Source: Mesorhizobium sp. dw_380
Lineage (GTDB): Bacteria; Pseudomonadota; Alphaproteobacteria; Rhizobiales; Rhizobiaceae
Direction: 5' to 3'
DNA length: 64,000 nt
NCBI RefSeq assembly: GCF_018588885.1
Contig: NZ_JAFFIW010000003.1
Span: 248,001-312,000 of the forward strand
Position 1 is the first letter of the stretch. Every line of letters begins with the position of its first letter. The translations under genes were made by a program, and so were the position numbers. The notes under the pieces are model-generated. The model saw only the letters and a list, made by a program, of their open reading frames with translations. It ran no database searches and was not told where the DNA came from. Shown here one piece after another: positions 54,335 through 63,499 of this stretch.

Positions 54335-55291
54335 ATGATCTCTCGCTCTCTAATGGCTGGCGCGGCCGCCATGGCTTTCTTCATCGCGTCGCCATCGATG
54401 GCCGACAGCACGGCCCAGGGAATTTCATTCACCTCCGACCAGAGTTATCCGGAAAGTGTCACGTGGTCGGCAAGGCAGGACAGCTTTATGGTCGGCTCGG
54501 TGCGTCATGGCCTGGTGGCCAAGGTCGATCAAGCCGGGAAGTACACGGAGTTCGTCCACGACGCGAAACTGATTTCAACGGCGGGCCTGCTCGTCGACGA
54601 CAAGCGCAATATGCTTTGGGTGACGAACTCCGACCCGGGCGTCGGCGATCGCACCAATGCGGTGACCCAGGGCAAACTTGCGGGAGTTGCCAAATATGAT
54701 GCCACGACCGGCCAGCCTCTTGCCTACTATGATCTCGGCAGCCTCAGCGAAGGCACGCATTTTGCCAATGATATCGCGCTCGACGCCGACGGAAACGCTT
54801 ATGTGACCGACAGCTTTGCCCCGATCGTCTACCGGATCGATAAGGCGGGCAAGGCGACGATCTTTGCACGGGACCCGCGCTTCAAGGATGGCGATGGCTT
54901 CAATCTGAATGGCATCGCCTGGCACAAGGACGGCTATCTGCTCGTGGGCAAATACAATACGGGTGAACTGTTTCGCGTCAGCATCGCCGATCCCGGCAAG
55001 ATCGAGCTGGTGAAACTGCCGGAGCCCCTGACCGGTGCCGACGGCATTCAGCTGATCGATGACCAGCATCTCGTCGTCGTGCAGAACCTTGGCGCCGATC
55101 GTACCGTCGAACTGGTTTCCGCCGACGGGTGGGCATCGGCAACGATCGTCCGGCAGGAGCGCAGCATCATGTCGATGCCGACGGCCGCGGCGATCCTGGG
55201 CGACGACATCTACGTGCTGAACTCGCGGCTCGACACGCTGTTCGATCCCGCTGCCGGCAAGGTCGGTGACTACCTGCTTCAGAAGTTCTGA
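54335..55291 (+). CDS. Secreted SMP-30/gluconolactonase-like beta-propeller protein
   Basis: A 318-residue protein with a signal peptide (AGAAAMAFFIASPSMADS, cleavage near residue 24) and repeated propeller blades: LLVDDKRNMLWVTNSDPGVG, FANDIALDADGNAYVTDSFA, and LNGIAWHKDGYLLVGKYNTG. The presence of SMP-30-like DSFAPIVYRID suggests a calcium-dependent lactonase or a binding propeller. Periplasmic by prediction. It is convergent with the LysR gene, 37 bp apart; substrate unknown. Confidence 0.85.
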   Translation: MISRSLMAGAAAMAFFIASPSMADSTAQGISFTSDQSYPESVTWSARQDSFMVGSVRHGLVAKVDQAGKYTEFVHDAKLISTAGLLVDDKRNMLWVTNSDPGVGDRTNAVTQGKLAGVAKYDATTGQPLAYYDLGSLSEGTHFANDIALDADGNAYVTDSFAPIVYRIDKAGKATIFARDPRFKDGDGFNLNGIAWHKDGYLLVGKYNTGELFRVSIADPGKIELVKLPEPLTGADGIQLIDDQHLVVVQNLGADRTVELVSADGWASATIVRQERSIMSMPTAAAILGDDIYVLNSRLDTLFDPAAGKVGDYLLQKF

Positions 55292-55328
55292 TTGCGCGAC
55301 ATACGGTGGCCGGAATGGCGTCCGGCCA

Positions 55329-56252
55329 CTACTCCTCGTGAGCGTCGCGCACGCTTTGCATCACCAGTTTGCGCAGCCACATATGGGCTGGGTCGCTGCG
55401 CATCCGCGGGTGCCAGAACAGGTTCATGGCGAACGGCGAGAGCTCCAAGGGGGCTTCGAACAGATCGAGGACCTGAGCGAAGCGCTTCAGGAAACGCCGG
55501 GGCAGGGTGCAGATCAGATCGCTGTTCGCCAGAACGAGGGGAGCCAGGGCGTAGCTCTGGATGGAGACCGTCACGTTGCGCTCGCGGCCAATCTCGGCAA
55601 GCGCGTTGTCGATCATGCCTGCAAAATGGCCGCCGCTTGTCGAAATCAGCAGATGGTCGAGGGCACAGAATTCGTCCAGGGTGATTGGTCCCTTGCCGCG
55701 CGGATGGCCGTGCCGCTGGGCCGTGACGAATTCCTCTTCGAACAATTTTTGCCCGATCAGACCACTCGAACCGTCTTCCGCGGCTCCGATGAAGAGGTCG
55801 ATTTCACCTTCCTCCAGATGCTCGACGATCCTCGGCTTGTCGGGCACCGTAAAGGCGACCTTCGCGTTGGGAGCTTGGGATTTGAACCGCGGAATGAGGT
55901 CCGGAGCCAGGATCGCCGCCGGATTGTCCGTTGCGGCAATGCGATAGACACGTTTGCTTGTCGCAGGGTCGAACAAATGGGCGGTATTGACGAAATCGCT
56001 CAACCGTTCGAGCAGCCGCGTGAGTTCGGCCTCAAGTGCCAGGGCGTGAGGCGTCGGGGTCATTCCCCGTCCGGAGGCCGCCGTGGTGAAGAGTGGATCG
56101 TTCAGCAATTGACGCAGCCGCGTCAGGCGGGCCGACAAGGCCGATTGGGTGATGTTCAATCTCGACGCCGCATGGGTGACGTTCTGGTGCTTCAACAGCA
56201 CATCAAGTGTCAGCAGCAAGCCAATGTCGAAATCCGATAATCGTTGTGTCAA
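55329..56252 (-). CDS. LysR-family transcriptional regulator
   Basis: A 307-residue regulator from TTG 56252, which has GCGAGG about 7 bp upstream; another TTG at 56282 is in frame. The helix-turn-helix is LLKHQNVTHAASRLNITQSALSARLTRL in essence (VTHAASRLNITQSALSARL visible). The effector domain has the two Rossmann-like lobes of LysR. It resembles the NodD/LinR-like branch in its start (DFDIGLLLTLDVLLK) but lies in no nod context. Targets unknown. Confidence 0.88.
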   Translation of the reverse strand: MTQRLSDFDIGLLLTLDVLLKHQNVTHAASRLNITQSALSARLTRLRQLLNDPLFTTAASGRGMTPTPHALALEAELTRLLERLSDFVNTAHLFDPATSKRVYRIAATDNPAAILAPDLIPRFKSQAPNAKVAFTVPDKPRIVEHLEEGEIDLFIGAAEDGSSGLIGQKLFEEEFVTAQRHGHPRGKGPITLDEFCALDHLLISTSGGHFAGMIDNALAEIGRERNVTVSIQSYALAPLVLANSDLICTLPRRFLKRFAQVLDLFEAPLELSPFAMNLFWHPRMRSDPAHMWLRKLVMQSVRDAHEE

Positions 56253-56608
56253 TGGGACCTCGCAAGAGCAGGCGCTATTCAACCGAAGCGATCTCTAGCA
56301 CGGCTCCCCTGTTTGCCGAGCATGAGGTTGCAGTCAAACTTGCGATGGCTTCCAGCCTGATCCTGTCGTTGGCTGCTTCCAACATCCAGCGGGCCTTGTT
56401 CTCCTGACGTCGTGCTATGAGGCCAAGCGGCCGTAACCCGTTTTCATTTTGTCTTAACCATGTTCCGTCTTTGCAACCAGACGCGATACGGCTGCAACCA
56501 AAGCGATTGCCTGTTCCCGTAATGTTCTTGATTTGACCGGGGAATTGTGATTGTCTCCCCGAAGGGCCATTCTTGGCCAATCGCAGGGGTTGCGGCCGGG
56601 GGCAAGAC
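56253..56608. other. Divergent intergenic region between LysR and comM genes
   Basis: A 356-bp gap that must hold promoters for both divergent genes. A T-rich stretch at about 56440-56465 could belong to a leader. I see no nod-box-like or clear LysR T-N11-A site and no gene. Confidence 0.5.
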
Positions 56609-58141
56609 ATGGTGGCGCGGGTTCGTACGGTCGCTTTCCAGGGCATCGAGGCCGTGCCGGTCGACGTGCAGGTGATGATCGCGCCCGGCAAGGTCAACAT
56701 GCATATCGTCGGCCTGCCTGACAAGGCGGTGGCCGAAAGCCGGGAGCGGGTGCAGGCGGCACTGCATGCGTCGGGCCTGTCGATGCCGTCAAAGAAGGTG
56801 ACGGTCAACCTGGCGCCCGCCGACCTGCCCAAGGAAGGCAGCCACTACGACTTGCCGATCGCGCTTGGCCTGATGGCCGCCCTTGGCGCCATTCCGGGCG
56901 ACATGCTGGCCGGCTATGTCGTGCTCGGCGAATTGTCGCTCGATGGGACGATTACCGCAGTCGCCGGTGCCTTGCCGGCGGCGATCGGCGCCAATGCCGA
57001 AGGCAAGGGCCTGATCTGCCCATTCGCCTGCGGCCCGGAAGCGGCCTGGGCCGGCAAGGATTTCGACATTCTGGCACCGCGCAGCCTGATTGCCATCGCC
57101 AATCATTTCCGCGGCACGCAGGTGCTGTCGCGACCGGAGGCCGGCATCCATGCCTCGGCGCGCGACCTGCCTGATCTCGCCGACATCAAGGGCCAGGAGA
57201 CCGCCAAGCGGGCGCTGGAAGTGGCCGCGGCCGGTGGGCACAATCTCTTGATGATCGGCCCTCCGGGTTCGGGAAAATCGATGCTGGCGCAGCGGCTCCC
57301 ATCGATCCTGCCGCCGCTGGCGCCGAAGGAATTGCTCGAAGTCTCGATGATCGCCTCGGTGGCCGGAGAGCTTGGCGAAGGCAAATTGACCGACCGGCGG
57401 CCGTTCCGCGCGCCGCATCATTCGGCCTCGATGGCGGCGATGGTCGGCGGCGGCGTACGCGCGCGGCCGGGCGAGGTGTCGCTGGCGCATCACGGCGTGC
57501 TGTTCCTCGATGAGTTTCCCGAATTCACGCCGCAGACGCTCGACGCGCTGCGCCAGCCGCTGGAGACAGGCGACTGCATGATCGCGCGCGCCAACCATCG
57601 CGTCACCTACCCGGCGCGCATCCAGCTGGTGGCGGCGATGAACCCGTGCCGCTGCGGCATGGCCGGCGAGCCGGGCTATCGCTGCCTGCGCGGCGAGCGC
57701 TGCCGCACCGACTACCAGGCGCGCATCTCAGGCCCGCTGCTCGACCGCATCGACCTCAGGATCGAAGTGCCGGCGGTCTCGGCCAGCGACCTGATTAGGC
57801 CCGACCGGGCGGAGAAGAGTGCTGATGTGGCGCTGCGCGTGGCCCGCGCGCGCACCCTGCAGCGCGAACGTTTCGAGCGGCTCGGCGTCACAACCGCCAC
57901 CACCAACGCGCATTGCGCGCCGGCGGTGATCGAAGAGATCGCCATGCCCGACGCATCAGGCCTGTCGCTGCTCAAGGATGCCAGCGAAAAGCTCGCCTTT
58001 TCGGCGCGCGCCTATCACCGGATACTGAAAGTGGCGCGGACGCTGGCCGACCTCGACGCCAGCGAGACCGTCGGCCGCATCCACCTGGCCGAGGCGATTT
58101 CCTATCGCATGAGTTCGGAGCGGATGGCGCAGGCAGCGTGA
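56609..58141 (+). CDS. comM: YifB/ComM family Mg-chelatase-like AAA+ ATPase
   Basis: A 510-residue protein. The N-terminal Lon-protease-like S16-type fold (VRTVAFQGIEAVPVDVQV, IVGLPDKAVAESRERV) precedes the AAA+ domain with Walker A IGPPGSGKSMLAQRLP, Walker B GVLFLDEFPEF and the zinc-like NPCRCGMAGEPGYRC. The C-terminal helical part ends AEAISYRMSSERMAQ. ComM is a branch-migration helicase used in natural transformation in Vibrio; in rhizobia the role is less clear. ATG 56609 follows GGGGG. Confidence 0.95.
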   Translation: MVARVRTVAFQGIEAVPVDVQVMIAPGKVNMHIVGLPDKAVAESRERVQAALHASGLSMPSKKVTVNLAPADLPKEGSHYDLPIALGLMAALGAIPGDMLAGYVVLGELSLDGTITAVAGALPAAIGANAEGKGLICPFACGPEAAWAGKDFDILAPRSLIAIANHFRGTQVLSRPEAGIHASARDLPDLADIKGQETAKRALEVAAAGGHNLLMIGPPGSGKSMLAQRLPSILPPLAPKELLEVSMIASVAGELGEGKLTDRRPFRAPHHSASMAAMVGGGVRARPGEVSLAHHGVLFLDEFPEFTPQTLDALRQPLETGDCMIARANHRVTYPARIQLVAAMNPCRCGMAGEPGYRCLRGERCRTDYQARISGPLLDRIDLRIEVPAVSASDLIRPDRAEKSADVALRVARARTLQRERFERLGVTTATTNAHCAPAVIEEIAMPDASGLSLLKDASEKLAFSARAYHRILKVARTLADLDASETVGRIHLAEAISYRMSSERMAQAA

Positions 58142-58260
58142 CGGCGCCAAGTCGGTCTACGCGATGTCGCTGCCCTGTTTCAGCTGCCCTTCTATTCCTG
58201 CCGACAAGACCGATCTCTTGGTGCGATCTGTTGCCTGGACTGCTTTATCCCGCTTGGCTA

Positions 58261-58719
58261 TCAGCTTCGCGACGGCCAAAACACAGCGTTTCTTACCGAC
58301 CCCTCCAGAAACAAAAGAAGCATCCTGTTCGAGTTCGTCGCCTCCAACTTCTTTAGATAGGCATATGTAAAGATTGCAACGCGACCAAAATCCGGGCCGA
58401 TTACTTGACAAAGGCGCCAGGAGCGCATCGCCAAACTCGTTCCTTCTTCCTCGAAATTCGAAACGCCTATTGAGATCGCGTTGCCGTTGCTCAGTTTTTC
58501 AATGTTGGTCAGATTGATGCTGGTGAGCAGCGAGCCGGCATCCGTAAGCAACTGGTTCGGCCCAGCCCGGAAAGTGGTGACGTTCAAGCGAAGTGTCCCG
58601 GTGTCGGGTCCGTCCTCATAGAACATACCCCCATCCTCGGCTTCGTATTCCTCAATCCAAACGTATGGAATCTCAAAGGTGATCAATCCGCCGCGATATT
58701 CGATCTTCTTGGTCTTCAT
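58261..58719 (-). CDS. Hypothetical protein
   Basis: A 152-residue soluble protein starting MKTKKIEYRGGLITFEIPYVW. It is acidic in the first half (EEYEAEDGGMFYEDGPDTG), with an alternating-strand pattern and no signal peptide or membrane segment. I do not recognise a family. GC is lower than in the flanking comM and glcB genes, so recent arrival is possible. It ends 120 bp before the comM stop in convergent orientation, and starts 18 bp downstream of the glcB stop, with GATGAAGACC at its start. Confidence 0.65.
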   Translation of the reverse strand: MKTKKIEYRGGLITFEIPYVWIEEYEAEDGGMFYEDGPDTGTLRLNVTTFRAGPNQLLTDAGSLLTSINLTNIEKLSNGNAISIGVSNFEEEGTSLAMRSWRLCQVIGPDFGRVAIFTYAYLKKLEATNSNRMLLLFLEGSVRNAVFWPSRS

Positions 58720-58737
58720 CCGGCAGGGTTTCCCTGA

Positions 58738-60912
58738 TCAGAATCCAGGCTGTTTCGCCTTCAGCTCCAGCCGCCGCGCGTGCAGGACCGGCTCGGTGTA
58801 GCCGTTGGGCTGGCTCGTGCCCTTGAACACCAGGTCGCAGGCGGCCTGGAAGGCGATGGACTTGTCGAAATCCGGCGCCATCGGCCGGTAGAGCGGGTCG
58901 CCGACATTCTGCCGATCGACGATGGCCGCCATGCGCTGCAGGGAATCCCGCACCTGGATTTCCGAGCACACCTTGTGGCGCAGCCAGTTGGCGATGTGCT
59001 GCGAGGAGATGCGCAGCGTGGCGCGGTCTTCCATCAGGCCGACATCGTTGATGTCGGGCACCTTGGAGCAGCCGACGCCCTGGTCGATCCAGCGCACGAC
59101 ATAGCCCAGAATGCCCTGCGCGTTGTTGTCGAGTTCGCGCTGGATCTCGTCGGGAGTCCAGTTCGGCCGCACGGCCACCGGCACCGACAATATGTCGTCG
59201 AGTTTCGCCTTCGGGCGGCTCTTCAGCGCCGCCTGCACCGCGTGGACATCGACCTTGTGGTAGTGCGTGGCATGCAGCGTCGCCGCCGTCGGCGACGGCA
59301 CCCAGGCGGTGTTGGCACCGGCCTTGGGATGGGCGATCTTCTCAACCAGCATCGCCGCCATCAGATCGGGCATCGCCCACATGCCCTTGCCGATCTGGGC
59401 GTGGCCGGCCAGCCCGCATTCGAGCCCGGTGTCGACATTCCACGCCTCATAGGCGGAAATCCAGGCGGCCTGCTTCATGTCGCCCTTGCGGATCATCGGG
59501 CCGGCTTCCATCGAGGTGTGGATCTCGTCGCCGGTGCGGTCGAGGAAGCCGGTGTTGATGAACGCCACGCGATCTTTTGCGGCGCGGATCGCCTCCTTGA
59601 GGTTGACGGTGGTGCGCCGCTCCTCGTCCATGATGCCCATCTTGATGGTATTCCCGGGCATGCCGAGCAGCGCCTCGACACGATCAAAAATCTCGACGGC
59701 GAAGGCGACTTCGTCGGGCCCGTGCATCTTGGGCTTCACGACATACATCGAGCCGGCGCGGGAATTGGCGCGCCGCCCGTTCGGGCCGACATCGTGCAGC
59801 GCGATCAGCGCGGTGATCGCGGCGTCCATGATGCCTTCCGGCACCTCGTTGCCGTCGCGGTCCAGGATCGCCGGATTGGTCATCAGGTGGCCGACATTCC
59901 TGACCAGCATCAGCGAGCGGCCGGGCACGGTCAGCGTGCCGCCGGCCGGCGCCGTATAGGCGCGATCCGGATTGAGCTTGCGGACGAAACTCTTGCCGCC
60001 CTTGGTGATCTCTTCCGCCAGATCGCCCTTCATCAGGCCGAGCCAGTTGCGGTAGACGACGACCTTGTCCTGCGCATCCACCGCCGCGACAGAATCCTCG
60101 CAGTCCTGGATAGTGGTCAGCGCCGATTCCAGGATGACGTCAGCAATGCCCGCCGGATCGGTGCGGCCGATCTGGTTGGCGCGGTCGATCACGATCTCGA
60201 CATGCAGGCCATTTTTCACCAGCAGCACGGCTTGCGGGTTGGCGGCGTCGCCGCGATAGCCGACGAATTGTTTGGGATCGGCAAGCGGAGTGACGCCGGC
60301 GCCCTCACCCAGTTTCAGCGCGCCGTGCGCCACCGACAGGCCATTGACGCCAGCCCATTTTCCGGTGGTCAGCGGCACCGACTGGTCGAGAAAGTCCTTG
60401 GCCCAGGCGATGACCTTGGCGCCACGCGCCGGGTTGAAGCCCTTACCCTTTTCGGCGCCATCCGTTTCGGGGATGGCGTCGGTGCCGTAGAGCGCATCGT
60501 AGAGCGAGCCCCAGCGTGCATTGGCGGCGTTGAGCGCATAGCGCGCATTCATCACCGGCACCACCAATTGCGGACCGGCGACATCGGCGATTTCCGGATC
60601 GACATTGTCCGTCGACACATTGAAGGCCGGCCCCTCCGGGACGAGATAGCCGATCTCGTTCAGGAAGGCCTTGTAGGCTTCCATATCGACCGGTGCGCCA
60701 TTGTCGCGATACCAGCCGTCGAGCTGTTCCTGCATGGCGTCGCGTTTCTCGAGCAACGCCCGGTTCTTCGGTGCGAGGTCGTGGACGATGGCCGAAAAGC
60801 CGTTCCAGAAGGCGGCTGCTTCGATGCCGGTGCCGGGCAAGGCCTCGCCGGCCACAAAATCATGCAGCTCGCGGGCAATCCGCAATCCGGCGATCTCGAC
60901 GCGATCGGTCAT
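58738..60912 (-). CDS. glcB: Malate synthase G
   Basis: A 724-residue glyoxylate-cycle enzyme condensing glyoxylate and acetyl-CoA. The length is that of the monomeric G isoform. Recognised by [19 protein letters not shown] (with the active-site Arg/Glu), [19 protein letters not shown], and [18 protein letters not shown] with the catalytic Asp. ATG 60912 ([16 protein letters not shown]); the frame extends to 61689 but that part is antisense to the next gene. No isocitrate lyase is nearby. Confidence 0.97.
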   Translation of the reverse strand: MTDRVEIAGLRIARELHDFVAGEALPGTGIEAAAFWNGFSAIVHDLAPKNRALLEKRDAMQEQLDGWYRDNGAPVDMEAYKAFLNEIGYLVPEGPAFNVSTDNVDPEIADVAGPQLVVPVMNARYALNAANARWGSLYDALYGTDAIPETDGAEKGKGFNPARGAKVIAWAKDFLDQSVPLTTGKWAGVNGLSVAHGALKLGEGAGVTPLADPKQFVGYRGDAANPQAVLLVKNGLHVEIVIDRANQIGRTDPAGIADVILESALTTIQDCEDSVAAVDAQDKVVVYRNWLGLMKGDLAEEITKGGKSFVRKLNPDRAYTAPAGGTLTVPGRSLMLVRNVGHLMTNPAILDRDGNEVPEGIMDAAITALIALHDVGPNGRRANSRAGSMYVVKPKMHGPDEVAFAVEIFDRVEALLGMPGNTIKMGIMDEERRTTVNLKEAIRAAKDRVAFINTGFLDRTGDEIHTSMEAGPMIRKGDMKQAAWISAYEAWNVDTGLECGLAGHAQIGKGMWAMPDLMAAMLVEKIAHPKAGANTAWVPSPTAATLHATHYHKVDVHAVQAALKSRPKAKLDDILSVPVAVRPNWTPDEIQRELDNNAQGILGYVVRWIDQGVGCSKVPDINDVGLMEDRATLRISSQHIANWLRHKVCSEIQVRDSLQRMAAIVDRQNVGDPLYRPMAPDFDKSIAFQAACDLVFKGTSQPNGYTEPVLHARRLELKAKQPGF

Positions 60913-61021
60913 AAGCTTTGTCTCCAGACGAAAGGCTCGGGCGCGCCTTTGGCATGTCAGCCTTGCAGGGTCAATTCGGCTTAAGGTGAAGGGGGCATTT
61001 AGGCAAGGTTTGGCGACTAAA

Positions 61022-61180
61022 GCGTCCTTCTCCCCGTTTACGGGGAGAAGATGGCGGCAGCCAGATGAGGGGCGGCGCAGAGTTACGTGAAATGGCGGTA
61101 CGCCGAAATCGCGTTGGCCAGCGGTGCCCCTCATCCGCCCTTCGGGCACCTTCTCCCGGTGAACGGGGAGAAGGAAGAAG
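61022..61180. repeat. Mosaic palindromic element (CTTCTCCCCGT family), two modules
   Basis: It holds CCTTCTCCCCGT-tt-ACGGGGAGAAG at 61026-61050 and CTTCTCCCGGTGAACGGGGAGAAGG at about 61150-61173, with GATGAGGGGCGGC and GCCCCTCATCC between. It has the same two modules as 7545-7701 but in a changed order. Its outer end, GAAGGAAGAAGCTA, abuts the stop codon of the hydantoinase gene (TAG, 61181-61183 on the minus strand). Confidence 0.85.
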
Positions 61181-63223
61181 CTATACCGCGATCCTTGGCC
61201 TTCCCGAGGCCACCGCGACCACATGCGCCTCGATGAACATGCGCTGGGCTTCGACGGTGGAGACGCGGAATTCGGTCGCGACGTCGATCTCGGCGCTGTC
61301 GGTGCCGGCGTCCTTGGCGCGCTGGGCGACGATTGCCCGCACATCGGCCTCGGCGGCCGCGATCGCCGCTGCCTCGTCGAGGAAATCGCGCACCGTCTCG
61401 CCCGAGGCAAGGCGGAACAGCCCTTCCTTGGGCTGGCTAACCCGCGCCTCTGCCGAAACCCTGACCTGGCCGACAACCGCACCAAGCGCGTTGGCGACGT
61501 CGGTATCGTCCGGCACCAAGCACTCATTCCCGACCAGGGGTGCCAGGCCGGCATAGTGCAGCGGCGCCGAGGCGCCGAGGCCGATGACCGGACGGTCGAG
61601 CGCGACGCTGAGGCGTGCAATACCGGGGTGGGCGTCGACGGCGCGCTGCACCAGCGCATGCGCCACGGTGGCCGCGCCATCGAGCCCATCCTCGGCGAAG
61701 GCAGTCTCGAGAATGTATTCGGCCGACCAGCGCGTCAGCGTCACCAGCACCCGCTCCGAGATCACCTCCGGAGACGCGGCAACAGGCTGGCCGCGGCCGT
61801 CGCGCCTGCGGGCGAACAATTCGGCGCCAAGGCGGGCGGTGACGGCATCCCAGTTGGCCTGCTTTCCCTGCACATGCGCCGCGTCCGACGGGGTGAAGCC
61901 GCAAATGTGCACCAGCCCGCGCGAGACCAACCGGTTCAAGGTGGCGTTCTGGGCGTTCGATGTCAGCAGCCTGTCGAGGGCGAGCGGGACCGCGCCTATC
62001 GCCTCGTAAAGCCGCGCTTCCGGGGCGGTGAGCCCGGCGGCGAGCCTGTCCGGCACACCGGTGCGCACCGCGAAGCGGCCATCCATGCGGCCGGTATTGG
62101 GGGCGCGCAGCTGGCGTTCGAGTTCCGATTTGACCGCCTCGCCATGCGCCATGCCGGCCAGCGCCAGCGGCACCAGGCGGCGCGGGCCGAGCAGGATCCT
62201 CGGGTTGAGCGCGCCATCCTCCAGCGCCACTTCGGAATCGCCGCCAAGGCCGAAGGTGCGCATGGCGACGGCCTCGACCATGGTCCTGAACCCGCCGACG
62301 GTGGCGCCTTCGGGATCAAGCCGCGGCCGGCCCTTGTCGAGCACGGCAACGTCGGTGGTGGTGCCGCCAATGTCTGAAACCACGGCGTTCTCGAGCCCGG
62401 TCATGTGACGGGCTCCGACCAGGCTGGCGGCGGGGCCGGAGAGAATCGTCTCGATCGGCCGCTGGCGGGCAAACGCCGCCGAGACCAGCGCGCCGTCGCC
62501 GCGCACCACCATCAAGGGAGCCGCGATGTTGCGCTCTGCGAGAAAGCCCTCGGTCGCCGCCACCAGCCGGTCGATCATCGAGATCAGCCTGGCGTTGAGC
62601 AGCGTCGTCAACGCCCGGCGCGGCCCGCCGAGCTTGGCCGACAGTTCGTGGCTTGCCGTGACCGGCAGGCCGGTTTTTTCCCGGATCAGCTCGCGGGCGG
62701 CGATTTCGTGCGCCGGATTGCGGGTGGCGAAATAGGCGCAGACGGCAAAGCCGGACACCGAGGCGCCGAGTTCCGGCAGAGCCGCTTCCAATCCGGACAG
62801 ATCGAGCTCGGCGGCATTGCCGTGGACATCATGGCCGCCTGGACAAAACACCACCGGATCGGTGCCGAGCGCGGTCTTCAGCCCATCGCGGGCAAGGTCG
62901 GCTTCGGAAAAGCCGATCATGACCAGTGCCACCCGGCCGCCCTGTCCCTCGACCAGCGCGTTGGTGGCCAGCGTCGTTGACATCGAGACCAGTTTGATCG
63001 CAGCCGGATCGGTGGCGGCCTTCTGCAGCACCGCGTCGACGGCACCGGAAATACCGACGGCGAGATCGTGCCGGGTGGTCAGCGCCTTGGCCTTGGCCAG
63101 CACCTTGCCCTTATTCGGCCCCTCTTGCTGACCTTCGGTTTCAGACCACAGCACGGCATCGGTATAGGTGCCGCCGGTGTCGATCCCGAGGAAGAGCGGT
63201 TTTGGCTTGGTCTTGGCGGTCAT
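61181..63223 (-). CDS. Hydantoinase/5-oxoprolinase family protein (HyuA-like)
   Basis: A complete 680-residue protein: phosphate-1 loop [32 protein letters not shown], the conserved [15 protein letters not shown] [14 protein letters not shown], and a second nucleotide motif [20 protein letters not shown]. The fold is that of actin-like ATPases. No HyuB gene is adjacent, which is unusual for N-methylhydantoinases. It is a paralogue of the partial gene at the left edge but only distantly like it. Substrate unknown. ATG 63223 ([11 protein letters not shown]). Confidence 0.93.
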   Translation of the reverse strand: MTAKTKPKPLFLGIDTGGTYTDAVLWSETEGQQEGPNKGKVLAKAKALTTRHDLAVGISGAVDAVLQKAATDPAAIKLVSMSTTLATNALVEGQGGRVALVMIGFSEADLARDGLKTALGTDPVVFCPGGHDVHGNAAELDLSGLEAALPELGASVSGFAVCAYFATRNPAHEIAARELIREKTGLPVTASHELSAKLGGPRRALTTLLNARLISMIDRLVAATEGFLAERNIAAPLMVVRGDGALVSAAFARQRPIETILSGPAASLVGARHMTGLENAVVSDIGGTTTDVAVLDKGRPRLDPEGATVGGFRTMVEAVAMRTFGLGGDSEVALEDGALNPRILLGPRRLVPLALAGMAHGEAVKSELERQLRAPNTGRMDGRFAVRTGVPDRLAAGLTAPEARLYEAIGAVPLALDRLLTSNAQNATLNRLVSRGLVHICGFTPSDAAHVQGKQANWDAVTARLGAELFARRRDGRGQPVAASPEVISERVLVTLTRWSAEYILETAFAEDGLDGAATVAHALVQRAVDAHPGIARLSVALDRPVIGLGASAPLHYAGLAPLVGNECLVPDDTDVANALGAVVGQVRVSAEARVSQPKEGLFRLASGETVRDFLDEAAAIAAAEADVRAIVAQRAKDAGTDSAEIDVATEFRVSTVEAQRMFIEAHVVAVASGRPRIAV

Positions 63224-63308
63224 TTTTTTAGCAGGTCCGAGAGGTCTTCTGCCCCGCCCCTTAGCCGATACGGACTTACGGATAAAGGCACGAGCGCTGG
63301 ACCAGCGT

Positions 63309-63493
63309 AATCTCCCCCCTCGAGGGGGAGATGTCGCCGAAGGCGACAGAGGGGGTCGATACGACCTGACGCGACGACCTTCTAGCCTTGAAAAGAGGAT
63401 GCGCAGGCGCCAACCTTCTGCCGCAGGAGGTCGCGTCCCGTCGTACCGACCCCCTCTGGCCTGCCGGCCATCTCCCCCTCGAGGGGGGAGATC
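63309..63493. repeat. Inverted repeat element (CTCCCCCTCGAGGGGGAG family)
   Basis: Both ends carry a palindrome: CTCCCCCCTCGAGGGGGAG at about 63312-63331 and CTCCCCCTCGAGGGGGGAG at about 63473-63491. Between them, GAGGGGGTCG and CGACCCCCTC are mirrored. It fills the gap between the hydantoinase and CDGSH genes. Confidence 0.85.
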
Positions 63494-63499
63494 CCTACG

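Noticed and set aside
55329..56608. LysR gene considered as nodD with a nod box
   Set aside because: No nod box or nod genes are visible, and the divergent gene is comM.
51249..56608. Considered as a phage or integrative island
   Set aside because: No integrase, tRNA end, direct-repeat att site or phage gene is visible; it is kept only as a possible accessory patch.
58780..60984. 734-codon open frame antisense to glcB
   Set aside because: It is a shadow frame of malate synthase G with His/Gly/Asp-rich antisense composition.
60913..61689. N-terminal extension of malate synthase G to 61689
   Set aside because: The extension is antisense to the hydantoinase gene and runs through a palindromic repeat; malate synthase G has its normal start at 60912.
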